Shown here: positions 51,518 through 60,657 of the stretch, one piece after another | How the letters are laid out: the number at the start of each line of letters is the position of its first letter | Numbering within the stretch: the first letter of the stretch is position 1 | DNA from: Nocardia arizonensis | Lineage (GTDB): Bacteria > Actinomycetota > Actinomycetes > Mycobacteriales > Mycobacteriaceae | Direction of reading: 5' to 3' | Assembly: GCF_001310275.1 (NCBI RefSeq) | Contig: NZ_LGYZ01000087.1 | Span: 124,001 to 188,000 of the forward strand | DNA length: 64,000 nucleotides | The notes under the pieces: model-generated | Seen by the model: the letters and a program-made list of their open reading frames with translations, nothing else | What the model was told of the DNA's origin: nothing | Database searches by the model: none | Program-made: the position numbers and the translations under genes

Positions 51518-54082
51518 ATCGGGTAAGGCCAGCGGGTTGCCCCGCTGGCCTCCCCTCAGCACTGCCCGTGCGGCTTTCACCGCGAGTCAGCGCAAGCAAG
51601 CCGCGAGGGCGACGTGGGAGTGCAGGCGGTGCGACTGCGCTGGCGAGTGAGGAGTTCACGCTGGCAGGCCGCGTGGACGAGGCGGGTGTGGTCACCGTCC
51701 GGTGAGCTGGGCCGTCCGTGGTGGGTGAGGTAGTCGGCGTTGATCGCCCTGCGGATGATCTGCTGCCACCACCGTTCCCATTCGTGGGGGGACTGCGGCG
51801 GTTGGTCGGCGGTCAGGATCGGTCCCCGGCAGATCGGGCAGCGGCCGTCCTGCTTGGTGAGCAGGCGCAGCGTGTAGCTGTCCAGCGGGGGTTTGACGCG
51901 CCGTCGCCGGTTGGCCCAGTACTCGGCCAGGGCGGGGTCATCTGGGGATGCCGCGCCCTTGACCATGGTGTGCCGGACGATGCCGGTCCAGGAGGGTTTC
52001 GCCAGGTAGGTGCCGCTGGCGGCATCACCGAACACCCAGCGATCGTTTCTGAACTTGTTGTATTTGCCGAAGTAGCGGGCCACGATCCATTTCTTCGGCT
52101 TGTTGGCGTGGCTGAAGGTCGCCCATTTGTAGCTGAGCGCCCACAGGTAGCTGTCCAGACTGGAGAATGTGCTGGACGAGACCACGCCCCGGTAGTAGGC
52201 CGTCCAACCCCGGGTGATGGGGTTGATCCTGGCGATGACCGCCGCCGCGTTCGCCCCGCGCAAGGCGCGGAACTCGGTGCGGAGCCGTTCCCGGATTCGC
52301 TGGATAGCCGCTTTCGACGGTTTGATCAGCAGCTTGCCGTGATACCGCCTGATGTTGAAGCCCAGGAAATCGTATCCATCGTCATCGATGTGTACGATCT
52401 TGGTCTTTTCCTCGTTGAAGGTGAGACCCCTGGGTGCCAACCATTCAGCGATTCTGGCCTTGACTTCCTGCGCCTGCCGCTGGCTGTGGCAGAGTGCGAC
52501 CAGGTCGTCAGCGTACCGAATTACCATCGGTGAGCCCGGTTTGATTTTCCCCGCCTCGCTGGTTCCGGCGGGGTAATATCGGACTCCGGCGGCCGTTTCC
52601 AACCCGTGCAGAGCGACATTCAGTAGGAGTGGGCTGATCACACCACCCTGGGGTGTTCCCTCATCGGTTGGCGCGAACCCTTTTCTTTCCTCTATCACCC
52701 CGGCTTTCAGCCATTTCCGGATCAGATCCCTGGCCGGGAAAGACCCGAGCGCTTCCAATAACCGGTTGTGATCGATCTTGTCGAATGCCGCTGCCAAGTC
52801 CGCGTCCAGAGCCCAGACCCGCTTGGTCTTGGCGGAACAGCAAGTCTGGAAGATCGCCCCGATCGCGTCATGGCAACTTCGCCCCGGCCGAAACCCGTAA
52901 GATTTGGGCTCGAACCGGGCTTCCCACTCTGGTTCCAGTGCATTACGGACCCTGCCTTGATGGCAGCGGTCCGCGATGACCGGAATTCCGAGCGGCCTCA
53001 ATTTTGCACGGTTTCCCGCCTTGGGTATATACACCCTCTTCAACGGCCGGGGACACCAGGTTGAGGCTTCGCGATGCACCCGCACCGCCAACTCCACCCT
53101 GGCCCGGGAAGTCAAAGCGACTTCCGCATCGACCCCGGCGGTTTTGCGTCCTGCGTTCAGCTGCGTCGCTTGCCGCACGCTGACCAGCGTGTTGCTCCAG
53201 CTCCGCAGCATGAGTTTCTGTAGGTCCCTGACCGTTGCCAGGGAACCCTCCCGCGTCGCCTTGAAGATCCGCTGCCGTAGCCGCCGTACGTTCTCCTCGT
53301 GCACGCGCCAGTCGATGGCGGCCCAATCGAGGGTCACGTCCTTGGGTCCGTTCACCATTGGTGTCTAACTTGTCCTTCGGTTCCGGGGTTTCGGCTGCTT
53401 GTTCTCAAAGGCTCACCTGCCCACGTCAGCGCCCTTTCGGGCCCGGGCACCAGGCCCGGTATCCGGCCAGTTATCCAGCGGCAGCGGCTGGAGGTGCCGC
53501 CGTCATGCCTCTGGTTTCCTGCTGACTTTCGTCCACCGCCACCAGGATTTCACCCGATAGCGATGACGCCGTTCTCGGCGTGACCGGCTTTTGCTTCTTG
53601 GGCATCTTGTTCCCGCCAGAGAATTCCGCCTCCCTTACGGTTGGCCTACCTGTCCGCCCCCAGGCGTTCAGGACTCTGCCGGGTTTTCCGTGTTCCGCAC
53701 GTGCGAGATGCGGCCGGGGTGGGTGCCTCCTATACTCCGGGGCGGTGGTGTCCTCCCGATCAGCGATGGGTCTCCGATCGGCACCTGCCGTTTCTCACCG
53801 GCCAGCCCTGTCATCCGCCTCACGCATTCCACCGGCGGAAGCCACTATTACGAAGCATGCGGAAATTCACCTACATTCACCCGTCCGGCCTTCTCCTCGC
53901 CCGCCGCCGCTGGATGGAACAGCAACAGCTTCGGCTTCTACCCCGGGCTTCACACCCCGCAGTCACCCGCGACGCATGCCAGGGCGGAGACAATCCCATA
54001 GACACTGGATCGGGTTCACGTCTTCACCAATGGAACCTCCAAACAACGTGACCACTCACATCGTGCGACTTTCACGTCGCAC
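51518..54082 (-). mobile_element. Complete group II intron inside an IS4 transposase gene
   Basis: 2565 bases. The 5' end is GTGCGACG (54082 downwards), fitting GUGYG; the 3' end is ...TTACCCGAT (to 51518), fitting AY. Domain VI is visible: GGCCAGCGGG pairs with CCCGCTGGCC around a GCAA loop, with an unpaired A in TTACCC seven bases from the end as branch point. Joining the flanks (CGGTGGG plus AGATCGAAACC) restores the transposase reading RWEIET, which fixes both boundaries. The intron encodes its own reverse transcriptase at 51577-53358; about 720 bases upstream hold domains I-IV. Confidence 0.88.
51577..53358 (-). CDS. ltrA: Group II intron reverse transcriptase/maturase with HNH endonuclease
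   Basis: 593 residues. The reverse transcriptase blocks are present: RPLGIPVIADRCHQGRVRNA, GFRPGRSCHDAI, ALDADLAAAFDKIDH, GTPQGGVISPLLLNVAL and YADDLVALC (catalytic YADD). The maturase (X) domain follows (KAAIQRIRERLR, RGWTAYYRGVVS). The C-terminus has a zinc/HNH endonuclease: RCPICRGPI, then the HNH-type HHGRPSSPDGDHTRLVHAACQ in two parts. All catalytic motifs seem intact, so the intron may be mobile. The stop lies at the edge of domain V. Confidence 0.93.
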   Translation of the reverse strand: MVNGPKDVTLDWAAIDWRVHEENVRRLRQRIFKATREGSLATVRDLQKLMLRSWSNTLVSVRQATQLNAGRKTAGVDAEVALTSRARVELAVRVHREASTWCPRPLKRVYIPKAGNRAKLRPLGIPVIADRCHQGRVRNALEPEWEARFEPKSYGFRPGRSCHDAIGAIFQTCCSAKTKRVWALDADLAAAFDKIDHNRLLEALGSFPARDLIRKWLKAGVIEERKGFAPTDEGTPQGGVISPLLLNVALHGLETAAGVRYYPAGTSEAGKIKPGSPMVIRYADDLVALCHSQRQAQEVKARIAEWLAPRGLTFNEEKTKIVHIDDDGYDFLGFNIRRYHGKLLIKPSKAAIQRIRERLRTEFRALRGANAAAVIARINPITRGWTAYYRGVVSSSTFSSLDSYLWALSYKWATFSHANKPKKWIVARYFGKYNKFRNDRWVFGDAASGTYLAKPSWTGIVRHTMVKGAASPDDPALAEYWANRRRRVKPPLDSYTLRLLTKQDGRCPICRGPILTADQPPQSPHEWERWWQQIIRRAINADYLTHHGRPSSPDGDHTRLVHAACQRELLTRQRSRTACTPTSPSRLACADSR

Positions 54083-54152
54083 CCCACCGCTGGTGGTAGA
54101 GGGCTACCAGGTCTTTCGCCGGGTAGCGGCGCGGGTCGAGCAAGGTGTCCAT
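54083..54152 (-). pseudogene. IS4-family transposase, upstream exon remnant
   Basis: DTLLDPRRYPAKDLVALYHQ then RWG encode the segment just before the IET motif of IS4 transposases. It stops abruptly at the intron's 5' end. Only about 23 codons are left; the DNA beyond 54152 is not transposase, so the IS was truncated before or after the intron came in. Confidence 0.75.
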
Positions 54153-54347
54153 GACTCAGGATCGCTACTTCGGGCGCGGTCGGCAGCATCCGCAGGTGGC
54201 AGCGATGCTCGACCGAGCACTGTCCATAAGCGATGAATAAACGATGGATTGAGGCTCAGCGAAGTACCTGAACTGCGCAACCTCCGAGAACGGTCAACTG
54301 TAAGTGACGGGACAACCGAATTATTCCGAGGTCGTCCGGGCGGACGA

Positions 54348-54569
54348 TCAGTGGACGTTGAGGTAGAAGACGAGGACGGCTATGAACGCGGCGGTGAGCA
54401 GCAGGGTGGACAGGCGGGGGCGGCCCAGCGTCGGGGGGCGGCGACGCCCGAGCCACACGGAGTCGACCGAGGGGTCGAGGGAGTGGCGCGGGGGCGGGCC
54501 ATCGGGGGTCTCGGCCTGCGCGGGGCCGGATATCTCGGAGTCGTCGGAGGAGTCATCGCCGGATCCCAT
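54348..54569 (-). CDS. Small single-pass membrane protein
   Basis: 73 residues: an acidic, proline-rich N-terminus (GSGDDSSDDSEISGPAQAE) and a C-terminal helix LSTLLLTAAFIAVLVFYLNV. Such small tail-anchored proteins occur upstream or downstream of housekeeping genes in Nocardia; function unknown. About 195 bases without a recognised gene separate it from the IS4 remnant. Confidence 0.6.
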   Translation of the reverse strand: MGSGDDSSDDSEISGPAQAETPDGPPPRHSLDPSVDSVWLGRRRPPTLGRPRLSTLLLTAAFIAVLVFYLNVH

Positions 54570-54677
54570 GAATGCACCGTAGTGCCGAGGGGCGCCATCG
54601 CGCCCGGTTTGCCGGGCCGGTTTCCAATGCCGTTGCTATTCGGTGACGTTCCCGACGCCCGAACGGCGAGTCCGGTA

Positions 54678-55757
54678 TCAGGTGAGGCGGCGGCGGAATG
54701 CCTCGGTGCCGGCGCCGGAGGCGAGATCGACCGTGACCACGCGCAATTCGATACCCGACCGGTCGATGTCGAGAACCATGAATCCGAGCTGGTTGTAGGT
54801 CTCGAACAGGGTCGGATGGCCCGCGTTCGCCCCGGTCTTCGGTTCGGCGCCTACGGTTTTGGCGGCGGCGCCGGAGATCAGCTGGCGGGTGCCCTTGGCG
54901 GCGGGGCTCGGTTCGAGCACCTGGAGGGAATGATCGTGACCGGAGAGGATGAGATGGCAGCGGCCGATCACCAGATCCTCGAAGAAGCGCTTGACGTGCA
55001 CACCGTTGATCGGTTCTATCGCCAGGCCCTCGTAGTTGCCCGCGTCGCCGTGCGGGCCGTTGTTGAGATAGGGCTGGTGGGTGCAGGCGATCTTCCACGT
55101 CGCGGGTGATTCGGCGATGGCGCGGTCGAGCCAGGCCCGCTGGGCGTTCATATACTCGCCGTCGGGCGACCAGTACGGGGACAGAAACGGCGGAATGTAG
55201 GCGGCGATGGGGTTGACGTCGAGGACGAAGAATTCGACCACCGGGTTCTGTTCGGGCAGCCGCACCGAGTAGTAGCGGCTCGGCATCCACCAGCGCGCCG
55301 AATTCGCGTGGTATTCGACCTCGTGATTGCCGCGCAACAGCCAGCCGCCGTCACCGGGCAACACCGAACTGGTGTCGTGATTGCCCAGCACCATCGCCCA
55401 CGGGAAGTCCAGGCCCGTGTTGGGATTCTCGAATTTGTCGGTGAACTGCACGTCGGTGCCGCTGGTCGGGCCGGTTTCGTAGATATTGTCGCCGAGGCCG
55501 AGCGCGAGTCCGAACGGTGCTCTGCGGTGGTATTCGCGCGCAGCGTCGGCCACCGCCCACTGGGTACGGGTTCCGGTGCCCGCGTCGCCGGTGACCAGCA
55601 CGCGCACCGAACCCCCGGTGGGAAATTCGAATTTCCGTATCCCCGCCGACACCGGTACCGCCTGCGCCGGGGCGAGGCCGACCAGTGTCGCGCCCGCCGC
55701 GACGGCGGCGGCGCCCGCCAGCAGTTCCCGCCGTCCGATCCCCTGCCCGCTGCTCAT
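54678..55757 (-). CDS. Tat-exported metallophosphoesterase (purple acid phosphatase-like)
   Basis: 359 residues from the ATG at 55755-55757. A twin-arginine signal (GRRELLAGAAAVAAGATLVG) is followed by a calcineurin-type domain: VLVTGDAGTG, LALGLGDNIYETG, MVLGNHDTS, CTHQPYLN and LSGHDHSLQVLEP supply the metal ligands. It probably releases phosphate from extracellular organic phosphates. It is transcribed in the same direction as recQ, 131 bases downstream of it. Confidence 0.87.
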   Translation of the reverse strand: MSSGQGIGRRELLAGAAAVAAGATLVGLAPAQAVPVSAGIRKFEFPTGGSVRVLVTGDAGTGTRTQWAVADAAREYHRRAPFGLALGLGDNIYETGPTSGTDVQFTDKFENPNTGLDFPWAMVLGNHDTSSVLPGDGGWLLRGNHEVEYHANSARWWMPSRYYSVRLPEQNPVVEFFVLDVNPIAAYIPPFLSPYWSPDGEYMNAQRAWLDRAIAESPATWKIACTHQPYLNNGPHGDAGNYEGLAIEPINGVHVKRFFEDLVIGRCHLILSGHDHSLQVLEPSPAAKGTRQLISGAAAKTVGAEPKTGANAGHPTLFETYNQLGFMVLDIDRSGIELRVVTVDLASGAGTEAFRRRLT

Positions 55758-55888
55758 CCGATGCCCTTTCGTTGGTCCGCCACGCGCCGCCCGCGCCACC
55801 CCAAGCCATCTTGGACGATCGACCAAGGCAGGTCCACCCGGGACGGCGCAGTTCACCGAGTGTCAATCCGACGACTACCGGTCCGCCC

Positions 55889-57772
55889 TTACATCCGGGC
55901 GACCGCTTCGAGCACACCTTCGCCGTATCGGGCGAGCTTGTTCTCGCCGACCCCGCTGACCGTGCCGAGTTCGGCCATCGAGCCCGGTTTGCGCGCGGCG
56001 ATCTCGCGCAGAGTGGAGTCGTGGAAGACGACGTAGGCGGGCACACCCTGTTCCTTCGCCGTCGCCGCCCGCCATTCGCGCAACCTCTCGAACAGCCCCG
56101 CGTCGGCCGGGCCGAGATCCACGGCAGCGGCCTTGGCGGACTTGGCCGGTTTGGCCGCGCGCACCGATTTGGAGACCCGTTCCAACTCGCGGCGCAACCG
56201 CACCCGACGCCCGGAGAACAGCACCTCGTTGCTGGCCTCGGTGAGGGTGAGCACACCGTATTCGCCGTGCACAGCGAGCAGTCCGTGCGCGAGTAGTTGC
56301 CGCACCACACCGCGCCATTCCGCATCGCGCAGATCGGTGCCGACCCCGAAGACCGACAGTTCGTTGTGCGCGTGTTGCAGCACCTTGGGATTGGATTTGC
56401 CGAGCAGGATGTCGATGATATGACCCGCGCCGAAGCGCTGCCCGCGCTCGCGATCCAGCCGCAGCACGGCCGAGAGCAGTTTCTGCGCCGCCACGGTGCC
56501 GTCCCAGGACTCCGGCGGGGCCAGGCAGGTGTCGCAATTGCCGCACTCCCCGCCGGGCTGGCCGAAATAGGCCAGCAGCTGCCCGCGACGGCACGAGACC
56601 GTCTCGCATAATGCGAGCATGGCGTCCAGATGCAATTGCAACTGCCTGCGATGGGCGGCGTCGCCCTCCGAGTTGTCGATGAGTTTGCGCTGTTGCACGA
56701 CATCGTTGAGTCCGTAGACCATCCACGCCGTGGAGGGCAGTCCGTCGCGGCCCGCGCGCCCGGTCTCCTGGTAGTAGCCCTCCACCGATTTCGGTAGGTC
56801 GAGGTGGGCGACAAAGCGGACGTCGGGTTTGTCGATACCCATGCCGAACGCGATTGTGGCAACGACGACCAGACCGTCCTCGCGCAGGAACCGAGCCTGA
56901 TTCTCGGCGCGGGTGCGATTGTCGAGACCGGCGTGGTACGGGATGGCGGTGACGCCGTTCTCGGTGAGGAAGGCGGCCGTCTTTTCCACCGAGTTGCGCG
57001 AGAGACAGTAGACGATTCCGGCGTCGCCCGCGTGTTCGGTGCGGATGAAATCGAGCAGTTGCCGATCCGCGCGGTTCTTCGGCTCGATGCGGTACTGGAT
57101 ATTGGGGCGGTCGAAACTGGCGACGAAGCGCCGGGCCGAGCCGAGATCGAGCCGGTGGATGATCTCGTCACGGGTCTTCTCGGTGGCGGTGGCGGTCAAC
57201 GCGACCCGCGGCACCCGCGGCCAGCGCTCGTGCAGGACCGACAGCGCCAGGTAGTCGGGCCGGAAATCGTGACCCCACTGCGAGACGCAGTGCGCCTCGT
57301 CGATGGCGAAAAGCGAGACCGTGCCGCGATCGAGCAACTGCATCGTGGCTTCGGACCGCAGCCGCTCCGGCGCCAGATAGAGCAGGTCGAGTTCGCCCGC
57401 GACGAATTGCGCCTCGACCATGCGGCGCTCGTCGGGATACTGGGTGGAATTGAGGAAGCCCGCGCGCACACCGAGCGCGCTCAACGCGTCGACCTGGTCC
57501 TGCATGAGCGCGATGAGCGGTGAGACGACGACGCCGACGCCGGGGCGCACCAGCGCGGGCACCTGGTAGCACAATGACTTTCCGCCGCCGGTCGGCATGA
57601 GCACCAGCGCGTCGCCGCCGCCGATGATGTGCTCGACGATCGCGGCCTGATCACCGCGGAAGCTGTCGTAGCCGAAGACCCGACGCAGAACCTCTTGCGC
57701 CGCACCGTTTCCGGAGTCGGCGCCTTCGGTCACCGCGGCCGGGATCACTTCGGGGGGAGTCACCCGGCCCAT
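55889..57772 (-). CDS. recQ: ATP-dependent DNA helicase RecQ
   Basis: 627 residues, full length. The helicase motifs are intact: LVLMPTGGGKSLCYQVPAL (Walker A), FAIDEAHCVSQWGHDFRPD (DEAH), and the second RecA lobe with HAGLDNRTRAENQ and QETGRAGRDGLPS. The zinc-binding cysteines (ETVSCRRGQ, GECGNCDTCL) precede the winged helix, and an HRDC domain closes the protein (LRE...KPGSMAELGTVSGVG). It unwinds recombination intermediates. It lies 69 bases beyond the end of ftsX on the same strand side of the locus. Confidence 0.95.
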   Translation of the reverse strand: MGRVTPPEVIPAAVTEGADSGNGAAQEVLRRVFGYDSFRGDQAAIVEHIIGGGDALVLMPTGGGKSLCYQVPALVRPGVGVVVSPLIALMQDQVDALSALGVRAGFLNSTQYPDERRMVEAQFVAGELDLLYLAPERLRSEATMQLLDRGTVSLFAIDEAHCVSQWGHDFRPDYLALSVLHERWPRVPRVALTATATEKTRDEIIHRLDLGSARRFVASFDRPNIQYRIEPKNRADRQLLDFIRTEHAGDAGIVYCLSRNSVEKTAAFLTENGVTAIPYHAGLDNRTRAENQARFLREDGLVVVATIAFGMGIDKPDVRFVAHLDLPKSVEGYYQETGRAGRDGLPSTAWMVYGLNDVVQQRKLIDNSEGDAAHRRQLQLHLDAMLALCETVSCRRGQLLAYFGQPGGECGNCDTCLAPPESWDGTVAAQKLLSAVLRLDRERGQRFGAGHIIDILLGKSNPKVLQHAHNELSVFGVGTDLRDAEWRGVVRQLLAHGLLAVHGEYGVLTLTEASNEVLFSGRRVRLRRELERVSKSVRAAKPAKSAKAAAVDLGPADAGLFERLREWRAATAKEQGVPAYVVFHDSTLREIAARKPGSMAELGTVSGVGENKLARYGEGVLEAVARM

Positions 57773-57841
57773 ATTACGAGCGACCCGCGACCTCCGTTCG
57801 GCGGGCGCGGAGCGTGACCGGGGCCGACGTCGGCCGCGCGG

Positions 57842-58744
57842 TTATTCGCGCACGTAGTAGCGCAGGGTCGCGTACGCGGTGATCGCGGCCACCACGACGC
57901 CGACCGGAGCGATGGTCAGCGCGACGATCGCGATGTCGTCGCCGGTGATACGCGGGAACACATTGCTGTCGAACAGCGGGCCCAATGCCCGGTCGATGAC
58001 CAGCGGCCGGGCGGTGAGCAGTCCCAGAATCGCCAGCAGCGAGCCCGCCAGCGCCGCGACCACCGCCTCCATGAGGAACGGCAATTGGGTGTACCAGCGG
58101 GTCGCGCCGACCAGTCGCATGATGCTGACCTCGGTGCGCCGGGTGAAGGCCGCGATCTGCATCATGTTCGCGATCAGCAGCAATGCCGCCAGCGCCATCA
58201 CCACTGCCAAGCCGAACGCGGCATTGCGCAGGCCGTCGAACAACCGCAGCAGCCGGTCGACGAACTCGCGGTCGTTGGCGACCGTGCGGACGCCATCGCG
58301 ATTGTGGAAGCTGTTGTAGATGTGTTCGTACTGGTCGCCGTCGGTCATCTTGACCCGCATCGAGGCGGGCAGCGGCGTCTCGGAGATGTACTGCACCATC
58401 TCCGGCTGATCCTCGAACAGCTTCTTGGCCTCTTCCAGCGCGGCGGCGCGGTTGAGGAACTGCACACTGACCACGCCGGAGGTCTTCTTCATATCCGTCA
58501 ACAGCGATTTGCACGGTTCGGCCGCGCAGTCGGGATCGTCGGCGGATATCGCGTCATCGAGGTAGAACCGCACCTCGAGTCGACCGGTGAAGTACTGCTC
58601 GGTCTTGTCGGCCATGCGCACCGACAGCAGGCCGCCGCCGAGCATGGCCAGCGAGACAGCGGTGGTGAGGATCATCGCGATGGTCATGGTCACATTGCGC
58701 CGCAGGCCGGTGAAGACCTCGCTGAACAGGAAACTCGCGCGCAT
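57842..58744 (-). CDS. ftsX: Cell-division protein FtsX
   Basis: 300 residues with four transmembrane helices in the FtsX order: one after the N-terminus (TMTIAMILTTAVSLAMLGGG), a large external domain (residues about 50-170, with KKTSGVVSVQFLNRAAALEE), then three helices at the C-terminus. With FtsE it controls peptidoglycan hydrolases (RipC-type in mycobacteria) at the septum. It starts at TAATG inside the ftsE stop. Confidence 0.95.
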   Translation of the reverse strand: MRASFLFSEVFTGLRRNVTMTIAMILTTAVSLAMLGGGLLSVRMADKTEQYFTGRLEVRFYLDDAISADDPDCAAEPCKSLLTDMKKTSGVVSVQFLNRAAALEEAKKLFEDQPEMVQYISETPLPASMRVKMTDGDQYEHIYNSFHNRDGVRTVANDREFVDRLLRLFDGLRNAAFGLAVVMALAALLLIANMMQIAAFTRRTEVSIMRLVGATRWYTQLPFLMEAVVAALAGSLLAILGLLTARPLVIDRALGPLFDSNVFPRITGDDIAIVALTIAPVGVVVAAITAYATLRYYVRE

Positions 58745-59433
58745 TATCGACCTACCCCGTATACGCCGGTGGCCTCGTCGCGCACCAGACGGCCGCGATC
58801 CAACTCGATCACCCGTCTGCGCATCGCGTCGACGATGTGGTTGTCGTGGGTGGCCATGACCACGGTGGTGCCGGTGCGGTTGATCCGCTCGAGCAGGTAC
58901 ATGATGTCGGCGCTGGTGTCCGGGTCCAGGTTGCCGGTCGGCTCGTCGGCCAGCAGCACAAGCGGCCGGTTGACGAAGGCGCGCGCGATGGCGACGCGCT
59001 GCTGTTCACCGCCGGACAGCTCACTGGGCAGCCGCTCGGCCTTTCCGCCGAGCCCGACCAGATCCAGCACCTCGGGCACCGTCCGCTCGATCACCTGGCG
59101 ACGTTTGCCGATCACCTCGAGCGCGAACGCCACATTCTGATAGACCGTCTTCTGCTGGAGCAGCCGGAAGTCCTGGAAGACGCAGCCCATGCGCTGGCGT
59201 AGTTTCGGCACTTTCCGCCCGGGCAGGCGGTCGACCCGGAAATCCGCGACACGGATCTCCCCCGCGGTGGGTTTCTCCTCCTTGAGGAGCAGACGCATGA
59301 AGGTCGACTTCCCTGAACCGGACGGCCCGATGATGAAGACGAACTCGCCCTTTTCCACATCGACCGTGATGTTGTCCAGCGCGGGTCTCGTCGAGGTCTG
59401 ATACGACTTGGTGACGTTGCGCATGGTGATCAC
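58744..59433 (-). CDS. ftsE: Cell-division ATP-binding protein FtsE
   Basis: 229 residues from GTG 59433, the normal FtsE length. Walker A GPSGSGKSTFMRLLL, signature LSGGEQQRVAIARAF, Walker B VLLADEPTGNLD and the H-loop ATHDNHIVD are all present. It powers the FtsEX complex at the division site. It overlaps ftsX by one base. Confidence 0.96.
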   Translation of the reverse strand: MITMRNVTKSYQTSTRPALDNITVDVEKGEFVFIIGPSGSGKSTFMRLLLKEEKPTAGEIRVADFRVDRLPGRKVPKLRQRMGCVFQDFRLLQQKTVYQNVAFALEVIGKRRQVIERTVPEVLDLVGLGGKAERLPSELSGGEQQRVAIARAFVNRPLVLLADEPTGNLDPDTSADIMYLLERINRTGTTVVMATHDNHIVDAMRRRVIELDRGRLVRDEATGVYGVGR

Positions 59434-59483
59434 GGGGAGCCAGTGTAACCAGACCGGCGCCGTGACCCGCGCGGTCGCGCCGG

Positions 59484-59654
59484 CTACCGCCCCGCGGGCT
59501 CGGTCACGGCGGCCGCCGGAATGGTGTTCACCAGCAGACCGGTACCGATCGGAGCCGTTGTGTCGGGTTTCACGAAGAGGTAGAGCACGAAGATCGCGAC
59601 CCACGCGATCATGAGCAGCGCGGTCGACTTACGCGGCCGCATCGATTCCCGCAT
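59484..59654 (-). CDS. Small membrane protein between mscS and ftsE
   Basis: 56 residues: basic start (MRESMRPRKS), one helix (TALLMIAWVAIFVLYLFV) and a short outer tail. The gene begins just after the channel gene's stop; a GTG at 59666 would make it 60 residues. It occupies the place of Rv3103c in the M. tuberculosis prfB-ftsE interval. Unknown function. Confidence 0.6.
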   Translation of the reverse strand: MRESMRPRKSTALLMIAWVAIFVLYLFVKPDTTAPIGTGLLVNTIPAAAVTEPAGR

Positions 59655-59667
59655 GATCACCGTCACT

Positions 59668-60516
59668 TTAAGCTGTCTCACTGATTCCCTCCCGGCGCAG
59701 CGCAGCGGCGACTCGCACGCGCAGCTCACGGCCGACTTCGAACTGCTTGCCCGGCAGTGTGCGGGCAACCATCCGGATGTTGACCCGATCCATTGCCAGA
59801 TCATCGATACCCATGACACTGGGTTCGTCGAGCAGCAACGGTTTCAGTCGCGGGTCCGCGTACGCCTCGGTGCCGACCCGGTGCAGGATCTCGTTCACGC
59901 GGGTGATGTCGACGGTGGCCGCCACCGGCACGTCGATCGCGGCGCGCGCCCAATCCTTGGAAAGATTGGTCACTTTCACGATCTGACCGTTGGGGACGGT
60001 GATCACCTCGCCATCGGAATTGCGCAAGGTGGTGATCCGCAACGTGACGTCCTCGACGGTACCCTCGGCCATCTCGGTCGAGCCCTGGACCGAGATGCTC
60101 ACCACATCGCCGAAGCCGTACTGGCGTTCGGTGATGAGGAAGAAGCCCGCGAGGATGTCCTGCACGATGCGCTGCGCGCCGAAACCGAGGGCCGCGCCGA
60201 GCACGGCCGCGGGCGCGACCAGTCCGGTGACCTGAAAACCGAGACGCTGCAACAGTTCCATGCCAACCAGCACGTACACGACGGTGAGCACGACCCACGT
60301 GAGCACCTGCGCCAGCGCGTGCCGATGCTTGGCCGCCTCCGACCGCACCAGCGCGTCGCTGCTGCGGAATCCGGCGTCGATCTTCTGGGTGACCCGGTCG
60401 CGGACGAAGGTCGCGAAACGTCCGAACAACACCACGCCCAGCACGAGCAGGATGATCTCCAGCCCGCTCGAACGTAGCCAGTTCGTGGTGTCGGACGAGA
60501 TGCCGAGCGCGATCAC
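59668..60516 (-). CDS. Small-conductance mechanosensitive channel (MscS family)
   Basis: 282 residues. Three N-terminal helices (the first GLEIILLVLGVVLFGRFATF) are followed by the pore helix VAPAAVLGAALGFGAQRIVQDI, the beta domain with FFLITERQYGFGDVV, the EGTVEDVTLRITTLRNSDG signature and the C-terminal alpha/beta part. It opens under membrane tension to release solutes after osmotic downshock. It sits between prfB and ftsE, like Rv3104c of M. tuberculosis. Confidence 0.9.
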   Translation of the reverse strand: MIALGISSDTTNWLRSSGLEIILLVLGVVLFGRFATFVRDRVTQKIDAGFRSSDALVRSEAAKHRHALAQVLTWVVLTVVYVLVGMELLQRLGFQVTGLVAPAAVLGAALGFGAQRIVQDILAGFFLITERQYGFGDVVSISVQGSTEMAEGTVEDVTLRITTLRNSDGEVITVPNGQIVKVTNLSKDWARAAIDVPVAATVDITRVNEILHRVGTEAYADPRLKPLLLDEPSVMGIDDLAMDRVNIRMVARTLPGKQFEVGRELRVRVAAALRREGISETA

Positions 60517-60657
60517 CGGATCGGCTCCTGTGATGTCTCACCAACCGCAACACACACGCCAGACAGGCTACAACGACGCACGCGACACCACCGCGCGTCG
60601 CCGCGATTCGACACTGCCGACACGCCGCGACGAGCCCGCATTCTGTTCCACGACAAT

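Noticed and set aside
54130..54238. Short plus-strand frame ending MLDRALSISDE beside the IS4 remnant
   Set aside because: Only about 29 codons, and no recognisable family; probably the tail of another decayed element.
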